From NCBI GenBank assembly GCA_016209865.1, contig JACQVL010000130.1, forward strand, positions 1-13,595: a stretch of DNA of 13,595 nucleotides, in the 5' to 3' direction. Of the stretch, positions 7,707 through 13,595 are shown piece by piece (within the stretch, counting starts at the first letter, position 1; the number at the start of each line of letters is the position of its first letter). Source of the stretch: Candidatus Latescibacterota bacterium. Its GTDB lineage: Bacteria; JAAXHH01; JACQVL01. Under the pieces are notes generated by a model. That model did not search any database, was not told the DNA's origin, and worked only from the letters and a program-made list of their open reading frames with translations. The position numbers and the translations under genes were made by a program.

Positions 7707-8549
7707 ATGGCGAACTACGCACACCCTGAGGCCCTGGTCAACACCGACTGGGTCGCGCAACACCTGAACGACAGCAACCTCCGCCTCGTCGAGGTGGATG
7801 TCGATACCACGGCGTACGAACAGGGGCACATCGCCGGCGCCGTCGGCTGGAACTGGCAGACGCAGTTGTGCGATCAAGTCAGGCGGGACATCGTCGGCAA
7901 GGGCGACTTCGAGCGGCTGCTCGGCCAGTCGGGCATCGGCAACCATGCCAAGGTCATCCTGTACGGCGACAACAACAACTGGTTTGCCGCCTGGGCGTTC
8001 TGGCAGTTCACGATCTACGGGCACCAGGATGTCCAGTTGATGAACGGCGGCCGGAAGAAATGGATCGAAGAGCAGCGGGAGCTAACGAAGGATGCGCCCA
8101 AGATCACGCCGGCGACCTACACGGCCAGGGAGCCGGATTACAGCATCCGGGCGTTCCGGTCGGACATCTTCGGCATCGTCGAGAAGCGCGACCAGCCGCT
8201 CGTCGACGTGCGGTCGCCCGATGAGTACACCGGCAAGATCATCGCCCCGCCCGGCCTGCCGGAGACCGCCCAGCGCGCCGGCCGGATTCCGAGCGCCAGG
8301 AGCATCCCGTGGGGCCGCGCGGTCAATGAAGACGGGACGTTCAAGTCGTACGACGACCTGAAGGCGCTGTACGAAGGCCAGGGTGTGACGTCCGACAAAG
8401 ACGTGATCGCCTACTGCCGGATCGGGGAGCGGTCGTCCCATACCTGGTTCGTGCTGAAATATCTGTTGGGCTACCTGAACGTCCGCAATTACGACGGGTC
8501 GTGGACGGAGTACGGGAACCTGGTGGACGCGCCGATCGAGAAAGGGTAA
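7707..8549 (+). CDS. Thiosulfate sulfurtransferase (two-domain rhodanese)
   Basis: A 280-residue tandem rhodanese protein that transfers sulfane sulfur from thiosulfate or a similar donor to an acceptor thiol or cyanide. The N-terminal domain (about 8-125) is catalytically inactive: YGDNNNWFAAW puts Asp88 in the region where the cysteine would be. The C-terminal domain (about 150-278) carries the active loop YCRIGERS with C237, and VDVRSPDEY before it. The CRIGERSSHTWFVL signature matches the actinobacterial 'CysA' rhodanese type and related enzymes rather than the E. coli mercaptopyruvate type (CG[ST]GVT). No signal peptide, so cytoplasmic. The ATG at 7707 has AAGGAGG eight bases upstream. 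Its place between sulfite reductase and cysH suggests a role in thiosulfate use or in managing reduced sulfur; the acceptor is unknown. Confidence 0.92.
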   Translation: MANYAHPEALVNTDWVAQHLNDSNLRLVEVDVDTTAYEQGHIAGAVGWNWQTQLCDQVRRDIVGKGDFERLLGQSGIGNHAKVILYGDNNNWFAAWAFWQFTIYGHQDVQLMNGGRKKWIEEQRELTKDAPKITPATYTAREPDYSIRAFRSDIFGIVEKRDQPLVDVRSPDEYTGKIIAPPGLPETAQRAGRIPSARSIPWGRAVNEDGTFKSYDDLKALYEGQGVTSDKDVIAYCRIGERSSHTWFVLKYLLGYLNVRNYDGSWTEYGNLVDAPIEKG

Positions 8550-8558
8550 AATGTAAAA

Positions 8559-8640
8559 ATGTATGGGAGTGTGGATGTATGGGGGTATGGGGGATAGAGA
8601 CACCTCGCTTTTACTCCCACACTCCCACACTCCCATACGT
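8559..8640. repeat. Inverted repeat with 16-bp arms between sulfurtransferase and cysH
   Basis: Left arm 8559-8574 (ATGTATGGGAGTGTGG) pairs with right arm 8625-8640 (CCACACTCCCATACGT), with one mismatch that becomes a G-U wobble in RNA. The 50-nt interior repeats the same TATGGGGG and ACTCCCAC words. G-rich on the left and C-rich on the right, it looks like a mobile-type interspersed repeat rather than a gene. It fills most of the 117-bp gap. Confidence 0.75.
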
Positions 8641-8666
8641 TCCTTCACCATGGAGGTTGCAACACC

Positions 8667-9446
8667 GTGTCACTCGTCCCAGAGAACATCCCCGCTCTCG
8701 CCACAGAGTTTGCCGAGAAACCACCCCAGGCGATCCTCGAGTTGGCGCTCCGTTCATACAGTCGAGGACAGATCGCCATCTCGTTCAGCGGAGCTGAAGA
8801 CGTCGTGCTGATCGACATGGCAACGAAGATCGATCCCCAGGTCCGGGTGTTCACGCTCGACACCGGACGGTTGCACACGGAGACGTACGAGTTCTTAGAG
8901 CGGGTCAGGAATCATTACGGCATCCCGGTCGAGGTCTATTTCCCCCAAGTAGAGGCCGTGCAGCGGCTCGTCGCGCAGAAGGGGTTTTTCTCGTTCTATC
9001 ACGATGGCCATAAGGAATGCTGTGATATTCGAAAAGTGGAGCCTTTGAAGCGAGCCCTCCGCACGGTGAACGCCTGGGTCACTGGACAACGCAAGGATCA
9101 AAGCCCGGGGACACGGGCTCAGGTGCCGGTGATTCAAATCGACCCCACGTTCCGTTCGGAGAGCGGCGTGCTCGTCAAGTTCAATCCCCTGGCCACCTGG
9201 AGTTCCTCGCAGGTCTTCGAGTATATCCGGGCGAACGACGTGCCGGTGAATGAACTCCACCGGACGCTGGTGAACGCAGGCGGCGACTACCAGACGCTGA
9301 ACATCCCCGCGTACATCAGTATCGGCTGCCAGCCGTGTACGACCGTCCTGCTCCCCGGCGAACACGAACGAGCCGCCCGGTGGCGATGGGAAGAGTCGAC
9401 GAAGAAAGAGTGTGGACTGCATGCGGGGAATATCGCACAACCCTGA
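8667..9446 (+). CDS. cysH: Assimilatory adenylyl-/phosphoadenylyl-sulfate reductase (4Fe-4S type)
   Basis: A 259-residue enzyme of the PAPS reductase family that reduces activated sulfate to sulfite using thioredoxin or a similar donor in the cytoplasm. The nucleotide-binding loop is AISFSGAEDVVLIDM (37-51), followed by FTLDTGRLHTETYEF. The CC pair (HKECCDIRKVEPLKR, C118-C119) and IGCQPC (C221, C224) are the four ligands of the 4Fe-4S cluster that marks APS-using and related enzymes. The catalytic Cys is in KKECGLH (C249). The cluster suggests APS as substrate, which would bypass APS kinase. The start is GTG at 8667, with GGAGG ten bases upstream. About ten extra residues (around 200-216) occur before YISIGC compared with the E-L-H-x-x-G-Y-x-S-I-G-C pattern I expect. 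The 3' end overlaps the sulfate-binding protein gene by about 26 bp, implying coupled translation. Confidence 0.93.
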   Translation: MSLVPENIPALATEFAEKPPQAILELALRSYSRGQIAISFSGAEDVVLIDMATKIDPQVRVFTLDTGRLHTETYEFLERVRNHYGIPVEVYFPQVEAVQRLVAQKGFFSFYHDGHKECCDIRKVEPLKRALRTVNAWVTGQRKDQSPGTRAQVPVIQIDPTFRSESGVLVKFNPLATWSSSQVFEYIRANDVPVNELHRTLVNAGGDYQTLNIPAYISIGCQPCTTVLLPGEHERAARWRWEESTKKECGLHAGNIAQP

Positions 9447-10467
9447 ACACCCTCTTCGCCCCCATCTTGTCGTGTTCTGTGTGCTCGTTGTGGTCCCCTG
9501 GTGTGCGTGCAGCCTGGATGCGGACGGCCGGACGTTCCTGACCGTCTTCGGGTTTAGCATCACGAAAGAGGTGATGGAGCGGGACATCTTTCCTGAGTTT
9601 GCCCGGCGATGGCACGGCCGGACCGGGCAGGAGCTGATGTTCAGTTCGTCGTTTGCCGGGTCGGAGACGATCACCAATCAGATTCTGGCAGGCGCGCCGG
9701 CGGATGTCGCCGTCCTGGCCATCTCGCGCGACTTCGACCGGCTCGTCAAGGGGGAAGCGGTCGCGTCGAACTGGCGAGCCTCTCCCTCTGGCGGGATCGT
9801 CAACCGGACCCCCTTTGTCATTATCGTCCGGAAGGGTAATCCACACAAGATTCAAGATTTTGTCGACCTCGCCCGCACCGGGGTGCGGGTGCTCCACCCC
9901 GACCCGTTCACGTCGGGCGGGGCGCAGTGGTCGATCTTGGGGCTGTACGGGTCGGCGCTCATTCACAGTGAGGAAGAGACAGGCGTCCGCGATACGGCGC
10001 GTGCGACCGCGTTGCTCACCGGCATCTGGCGCAACGTCATCGGGACGCCCGGTTCCGCGCGCGAAGCACGAACGCAGTTCGAGACCGGGTTCGGGGACGC
10101 GCTCGTCACGTACGAGCAGGAATGGCTGCAGATGCAGAAAAAGGGCGGGCCATACGAAGTGGTTGTCCCCCGCGCGACGATCTTCAGCGAGCATCCAGCG
10201 GCGGTGATCGACCGGAACGTGACGGCCACAACCCGCCCGATTGCGGAGGCGTTCGTGGCGTACTTATGGAGCGAGGACGTCCAGCGGGCGTTTATCAGGG
10301 CGGGGTTCCGGTCGGTGCTCGATACGCTGAACACGCAATCAGCCGGGTTCAGTCGGGTCGAACGCCCGATCAGCGTCGAGGAGTTCGGCGGGTGGGAACG
10401 GGCATACCCGGAGATCATCGAAGGGGTGTGGAAGCGGCGGGTGAGTGGCTATGTCGCGGCCGATTGA
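9421..10467 (+). CDS. Sulfate ABC transporter substrate-binding protein (Sbp/CysP family)
   Basis: A 348-residue periplasmic-type binding protein for sulfate or thiosulfate. A short charged start and a hydrophobic segment (about 14-27) form a signal sequence, ending in PWCACS, where C28 or C30 is only a poor lipobox. Family blocks follow: SSSFAGSETITNQIL, ADVAVLAISRDFDRL, FVIIVRKGNP (132-141), TSGGAQW (164-170), corresponding to the usual N-P-K-T-S-G-x-A-R signature with two changes, FETGFGDALVTYEQE, EVVVPRATIFSEHPAAVID and the FGGW near the C-terminus. The conserved SGG supplies anion-binding backbone in known Sbp. The start overlaps cysH by 26 bp; a GTG at 9412 is an alternative adding three residues, and neither has a strong Shine-Dalgarno. 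The stop overlaps the permease gene by 17 bp. Molybdate binding is less likely. Confidence 0.9.
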   Translation: MRGISHNPEHPLRPHLVVFCVLVVVPWCACSLDADGRTFLTVFGFSITKEVMERDIFPEFARRWHGRTGQELMFSSSFAGSETITNQILAGAPADVAVLAISRDFDRLVKGEAVASNWRASPSGGIVNRTPFVIIVRKGNPHKIQDFVDLARTGVRVLHPDPFTSGGAQWSILGLYGSALIHSEEETGVRDTARATALLTGIWRNVIGTPGSAREARTQFETGFGDALVTYEQEWLQMQKKGGPYEVVVPRATIFSEHPAAVIDRNVTATTRPIAEAFVAYLWSEDVQRAFIRAGFRSVLDTLNTQSAGFSRVERPISVEEFGGWERAYPEIIEGVWKRRVSGYVAAD

Positions 10468-11323
10468 TCGCGGGGTCGTCGAGCCTTCTATGCCTGCACG
10501 TCCGACTGATGTGACATCCCCCGCCGTTGACGTGGCGAAGGTCGCCAGCCTCGCCGCTCTGGTCGGCGTGATGATCCCGCTGTTGATCCTGCCGCTCGCG
10601 TCGATTTTCCTGTTCGGGACGAGCAAGGGACTTGACGCCTTCTGGTCGGCGCTGACCGAGCCGGCCGCGCTGTTCTCCCTGAAACTGAGCGTGGCGACGA
10701 GCACTGCGACCACCCTCTTCAACCTGCTCTTCGGCCTCTTCGCCGCGTACGTGCTGACGAAATACTCGTTCCCCGGCCGGAATACCGTCACCATCCTCAT
10801 CAGCCTTCCGACCGCCATCCCGACCGCCGTCGTCGGGTTCGCGCTCCTGCTCCTGTGGGGCCCGTACGGCCTCCTCGGCCGGTATCTGGTCGGGACCGAC
10901 ATCCGGGTGATGTTCACGACGGCCGCCATCATCTTAGCGAATGTCTTCGTGACGTTTCCGTTAGCGTTCGGGACGATCAAGCCGGTGTTAGAGAGCCTGG
11001 ACCGCGTTTACGAGGACGCGGCGGAGACGATCGGGGCCACCCGCTGGCAAACGTTCCGGCACGTGACTCTCCCGGCGCTGCGGGGCGCGCTGATCACGGG
11101 CGCGTTGCTGACGTTCGCCCGGAGCATCGGGGAATTCGGCTCGACCATCCTCGTCTCCGGCAACCTGACGCTCCGGACGCAGACGGCGCCGTTATACATT
11201 TTTACGAAGTTTAACGAGGGGGACGTCGAAGGGGCGAACGCCGTGGCCATCGTCCTGGCCCTCCTTTCGTTCGGGATCTTCAGCCTGATCTTTCTCGCCA
11301 AGGAGCGATTCGAACGGCGGTGA
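10451..11323 (+). CDS. Sulfate ABC transporter permease (single CysT/CysW-type subunit)
   Basis: A 290-residue inner-membrane subunit of a sulfate/molybdate-type ABC importer. I see six hydrophobic segments (about 32-56, 75-103, 113-137, 154-174, 211-235, 263-283). The cytoplasmic EAA loop reads EDAAETIGATRWQTFRHVTLP (188-208) and should dock with the ATPase. FARSIGEFGSTILVSGN follows, as in CysT, CysW and ModB. The first 30 residues are polar and unusually long, so the true start may be the ATG at 10490; the ATG at 10451 overlaps the binding-protein gene by 17 bp, which suggests coupling. Only one permease lies between the binding protein and the ATPase, whereas CysT plus CysW is usual. A homodimer, as in ModB, would explain this. 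Sequence does not clearly favour CysT or CysW. Confidence 0.9.
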   Translation: MSRPIDRGVVEPSMPARPTDVTSPAVDVAKVASLAALVGVMIPLLILPLASIFLFGTSKGLDAFWSALTEPAALFSLKLSVATSTATTLFNLLFGLFAAYVLTKYSFPGRNTVTILISLPTAIPTAVVGFALLLLWGPYGLLGRYLVGTDIRVMFTTAAIILANVFVTFPLAFGTIKPVLESLDRVYEDAAETIGATRWQTFRHVTLPALRGALITGALLTFARSIGEFGSTILVSGNLTLRTQTAPLYIFTKFNEGDVEGANAVAIVLALLSFGIFSLIFLAKERFERR

Positions 11324-11335
11324 TCGGTCAAATCA

Positions 11336-11363
11336 GTGACGAGTGACGAGTGACAAGTGACGA
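11336..11363 (+). repeat. GTGACRA heptamer tandem repeat, copy 3
   Basis: Four intact 7-bp units (GTGACGA, GTGACGA, GTGACAA, GTGACGA), 12 bp after the permease stop. A palindromic repeat follows at 11381, the same arrangement as at 6912-6974. No open frame or promoter is associated with it. Confidence 0.82.
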
Positions 11364-11380
11364 GTCAATCAGTGGTTGTC

Positions 11381-11400
11381 ATTCCCGCGAAAGCGGGAAT
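11381..11400. repeat. Interspersed palindrome, short form (ATTCCCGC-GAAA-GCGGGAAT)
   Basis: A perfect 8-bp stem with a GAAA tetraloop, likely to fold stably in RNA. There is no T-run after it on either strand, so it is not an intrinsic terminator. Read in frame it gives the FPRKRESI peptide that often appears at mispredicted N-termini. It lies 38 bp before the chosen cysA start. Confidence 0.82.
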
Positions 11401-11438
11401 CCATCCGTGATGGTGTGACGTTCGAGAATGGGTTGTCT

Positions 11439-12680
11439 ATGGTGAAAGTATCATCTGAACCAGTATCAGGCGATGTGGCCATAACAGTTGACCCGGTGCT
11501 CCGCGTCCAGGACCTCTACAAGCAGTTCGGGGACGAAGAGGTGGTGAAGGGGATCAGCTTTGACATCCCGGAAGGGGACACCCTCGTCCTCCTCGGCCCG
11601 TCCGGCAGCGGCAAGAGCACGATCCTGCGCCTGATCGCCGGGATCGAGCAGCCCGACCGGGGACGCATCTGGCTGCATGGCCGGCCGGTCGACCACCTCC
11701 CCGCCCGGCAGCGGAATATCGGGTTCATCTTCCAGAGTTACGCCCTGTTCCCGCAGATGACGGTCGAGCAGAACATCGCCTTCGGCCTGAAGATTCGGAA
11801 AGTTCCCGCTTCAGCCATCCGTGCCGCGACCGGCCGGCTGCTGGGGCTGATCGGGCTCGCCGAACACCGGCACAAGCACCCGTCTCAGCTCTCCGGCGGC
11901 CAGCAACAGCGGGTGGCCATCGCACGGGCGTTAGCGTACGGCCCGCGGCTCCTGTTGTTCGACGAATCGTTCAGCGCCCTCGACGCGGCGACCCGCGTGA
12001 ACCTGCGCCGTGAGATCAGGTCGCTCCTCCGCGAGTTTCGACTGTCCGCCATGTTCGTCACCCACGACCAGGAAGAAGCGCTCGAATTGGGGGATCAGAT
12101 CGCGGTGCTGCAGGACGGGATGATCGAGCAGATCGGCAACCCGAGCGAGGTGTACAACCATCCCCGTTCGGAGTTCGTGGCGACGTTCCTGGGCACCGCG
12201 AACCTCTTGTTAGGACGCTGGTGGAACGGGGAGTTTGAGTTAGGAACGTGGCGATTGCCGTCTCCCCAGGACTCTTTGAAGATGGAGAACGGTCAGGCGG
12301 TGAAACTCATCTTCCGGCCGGAAGATGTCGTCCTGAGCACGCATCCGGCCGGGCCTCCTCAGACGCTCGGGAGCGGGGCGGTCGAGTCCGTCTCGTTCGT
12401 GGGCGCGTACGAGCGGCTCGTCGTCCGGGTCAACCCGTTCTCGACCGCGGCCAACCTGGACGAATCCAACGGACACCAGGCCGGTCTCCCGCTCACCGTC
12501 ACCCGGCCGAAGTGGGAAGCCAACCGGCTGCCCCTGTCGCCCGGAGCCCGGGTCTGGCTCGCCCTGAAAGGCTACCGGCTGTTGCCGCATTTCGTCCTGC
12601 AGGACGAGGAGAGTGTCGAACGGGTCGCCGTCGGCCAGCCGCGGGTGATCGACCGGTACACGAACGGGGCAGGGATTTAA
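11439..12680 (+). CDS. cysA: Sulfate ABC transporter ATP-binding protein
   Basis: A 413-residue ATPase that would power the sulfate importer from the cytoplasmic face. The nucleotide-binding domain is complete: Walker A GPSGSGKST (53-61), Q-loop Q99 in FIFQSYALFP, signature LSGGQQQR (151-158), Walker B LLLFDE (171-176), D-loop SALD, and switch His H209 in FVTHDQEEAL. FDESFSALD has Ser where Pro is usual. The C-terminal part (about 255-400) resembles the regulatory TOBE-type domain of CysA/ModC/MalK proteins, including FRPEDVVLS. The open frame extends upstream to an ATG at 11376, but that adds residues encoded by the palindromic repeat (MSFPRKRESI), so I start at 11439, although its Shine-Dalgarno is weak. 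The 115-bp gap before it, filled by repeats, separates it from the permease. The stop lies 3 bp from that of the convergent hydroxylase gene. Confidence 0.92.
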   Translation: MVKVSSEPVSGDVAITVDPVLRVQDLYKQFGDEEVVKGISFDIPEGDTLVLLGPSGSGKSTILRLIAGIEQPDRGRIWLHGRPVDHLPARQRNIGFIFQSYALFPQMTVEQNIAFGLKIRKVPASAIRAATGRLLGLIGLAEHRHKHPSQLSGGQQQRVAIARALAYGPRLLLFDESFSALDAATRVNLRREIRSLLREFRLSAMFVTHDQEEALELGDQIAVLQDGMIEQIGNPSEVYNHPRSEFVATFLGTANLLLGRWWNGEFELGTWRLPSPQDSLKMENGQAVKLIFRPEDVVLSTHPAGPPQTLGSGAVESVSFVGAYERLVVRVNPFSTAANLDESNGHQAGLPLTVTRPKWEANRLPLSPGARVWLALKGYRLLPHFVLQDEESVERVAVGQPRVIDRYTNGAGI

Positions 12681-12683
12681 AGA

Positions 12684-13586
12684 TCAGTTCGCCAGATGAA
12701 GGAACGACAGCAGGTCTTCCTCGTTCACCGCCGGCTCGCCCGGACTCACGTTGTTCAGCCTGCCTTCCACCATCCGACGCTCGAAGATATCGACCTGATC
12801 GTACAGATGGTCGAACGATTCCACGATGAATAATAACGGCTGGTAGTGGTCGATCTCGAACGACTGGTTGATGACCCACTCAAGCTGGAACGGGTAACGC
12901 TGGGCTTCGGGCGACTCGACCGCGTGGAGGATTTCCCCGTAGGAGCTCAACAGTCCACTACCGTACACCTTGAGAGCCATCCGGTCACGCATCAGTCCGA
13001 ACTCGACCGTGAACCAGAAGAACCGGGCCATCGCCTTGATGATGCTCTCGATGCGGCGCGCCCGTTCGTGCCGGTCCGGGATGCCGGCGGCCATCTGCGC
13101 CGCCGTGTGCGCCACCTGGCCGAACCGGACGAGCACATCCGCAAACCGCCGGTCGGTGTGCATCGGGACGTGGCCGGCCACGTCGTGGAAGATGTCCGGC
13201 TCCGGCAGGTAGTCGAGGGCGTTGCTGTCGCGGATGGTGATCGTCGTCGGAAACTCGCGGTTCCTGAGACAATCGAAGAAGATGTACGCGGGCACATACC
13301 CGCTGACCGCTTTCGCCTTGAACCCGGTCAGAGGCTGGAGGAACCGGTTGATATCCTCCAGACGGGGAACCGCGTGGGGGTCGAGGGCCAGGTTGTTGAT
13401 CCCTTCGAGGAATTTCGTGTTCGCGTACTCCTCCCATCGAGGCCTGATGCGGGCATACAGCCGCCGCCAGCTCTCCTGATTCTCCTCGCTGTACAGGTCG
13501 TACGGCTGGGAGATGTAGAGTTCCCCCTTCGCCCGCGCCTGCTCGATGAACGGCGCTTTCGTCGTGGTCAGCCCCGGTTCGGCCAT
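12684..13586 (-). CDS. phhA: Phenylalanine 4-hydroxylase (aromatic amino acid hydroxylase)
   Basis: A complete 300-residue pterin-dependent, non-heme iron hydroxylase, expected to convert phenylalanine to tyrosine with O2 and tetrahydropterin. Iron ligands are visible in DIFHDVAGHVPM (H134, H139) and WFTVEFGL (E195), the 2-His-1-carboxylate triad. Other family blocks are SGYVPAYIFFDCLRNREFPTTITIR (95-119) and YGSGLLSSYGEI (208-219), matching the usual 'G-x-L-S-S-x-G-E' segment. Length is slightly above that of typical bacterial PhhA (about 260-300), and there is no ACT-type regulatory domain. The ATG at 13586 is near the window edge, where only nine upstream bases (with AAGG) are visible. It converges on cysA and is probably unrelated to sulfur assimilation. 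Tryptophan hydroxylation is a less likely alternative; phenylalanine is the common bacterial substrate. Confidence 0.93.
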   Translation of the reverse strand: MAEPGLTTTKAPFIEQARAKGELYISQPYDLYSEENQESWRRLYARIRPRWEEYANTKFLEGINNLALDPHAVPRLEDINRFLQPLTGFKAKAVSGYVPAYIFFDCLRNREFPTTITIRDSNALDYLPEPDIFHDVAGHVPMHTDRRFADVLVRFGQVAHTAAQMAAGIPDRHERARRIESIIKAMARFFWFTVEFGLMRDRMALKVYGSGLLSSYGEILHAVESPEAQRYPFQLEWVINQSFEIDHYQPLLFIVESFDHLYDQVDIFERRMVEGRLNNVSPGEPAVNEEDLLSFLHLAN

Positions 13587-13595
13587 CCTTACACC

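Noticed and set aside
9316-10194. Minus-strand open frame of 292 codons opposite the sulfate-binding protein gene
   Set aside because: Antisense shadow; the plus-strand frame carries the Sbp family blocks.
11381-11400. Intrinsic terminator between the permease and ATPase genes
   Set aside because: The stem is strong, but there is no T-run after it on either strand, and the same palindrome occurs elsewhere in the window as an interspersed repeat.
9421-12680. Molybdate or tungstate importer
   Set aside because: The single permease fits ModB, but the binding protein follows the longer Sbp/CysP pattern (TSGGAxW, FGGW) and the genes directly follow cysH.

Overview
The window is GC-rich DNA, probably from a Gram-negative bacterium that assimilates sulfate. 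I cannot name the organism. Short interspersed palindromes of the ATTCCCGC-GCGGGAAT type, plus GTGACRA heptamer arrays, remind me of environmental lineages such as NC10 or Nitrospirota, but that is a weak guess. Coding density is high: the largest gap (4422-4632) is 211 bp, so no stretch above 300 bp lacks a gene. I see no tRNA, rRNA, CRISPR array, insertion sequence or prophage gene.

Left block, minus strand, 4421 down to 1. Five genes run leftward: a geranylgeranyl-reductase-family flavoprotein, a peptide/solute-type ABC substrate-binding protein without transporter partners, two small single-domain cupins, and an M20 zinc amidohydrolase cut by the window edge. Spacings are short and each start has a plausible Shine-Dalgarno sequence, so they may form one transcription unit from a strong sigma70-type promoter (TTGACG-18-TATAAT, 4450-4479). 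Their joint role is unknown.

Centre, 4422-4632. This divergent control region carries the leftward promoter and a second good promoter (TTGACA-17-TATATT, 4518-4546) pointing right. A near-perfect palindrome, TTGACT-AAATT-AATCAA, sits on the predicted start of the rightward transcript. It differs at one core position from the IscR (Rrf2 family) type 1 box, which suggests repression of the sulfur genes by an Rrf2-type regulator encoded elsewhere.

Right block, plus strand, 4633-12680. This is an assimilatory sulfate cluster: siroheme sulfite reductase with a C-terminal helical HEPN-like extension, an unrecognised 193-aa protein, a two-domain thiosulfate sulfurtransferase, a 4Fe-4S APS/PAPS reductase (cysH), a sulfate-binding protein, one sulfate-type permease and the sulfate ATPase (cysA). 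Together they would import sulfate, reduce activated sulfate to sulfite and then to sulfide, and handle sulfane sulfur. ATP sulfurylase and cysteine synthase are not in the window. The transporter has one permease where CysT and CysW are usual, so the channel may be a homodimer.

Three repeat types occupy several of the gaps: GTGACRA heptamers (1052, 6912, 11336), short GC-rich palindromes (1411, 6955, 11381) and a 16-bp inverted repeat (8559-8640). One palindrome creates a false N-terminus for cysA.

Right edge, minus strand, 13586-12684. A complete aromatic amino acid (phenylalanine) hydroxylase converges on cysA with 3 bp between the stop codons.
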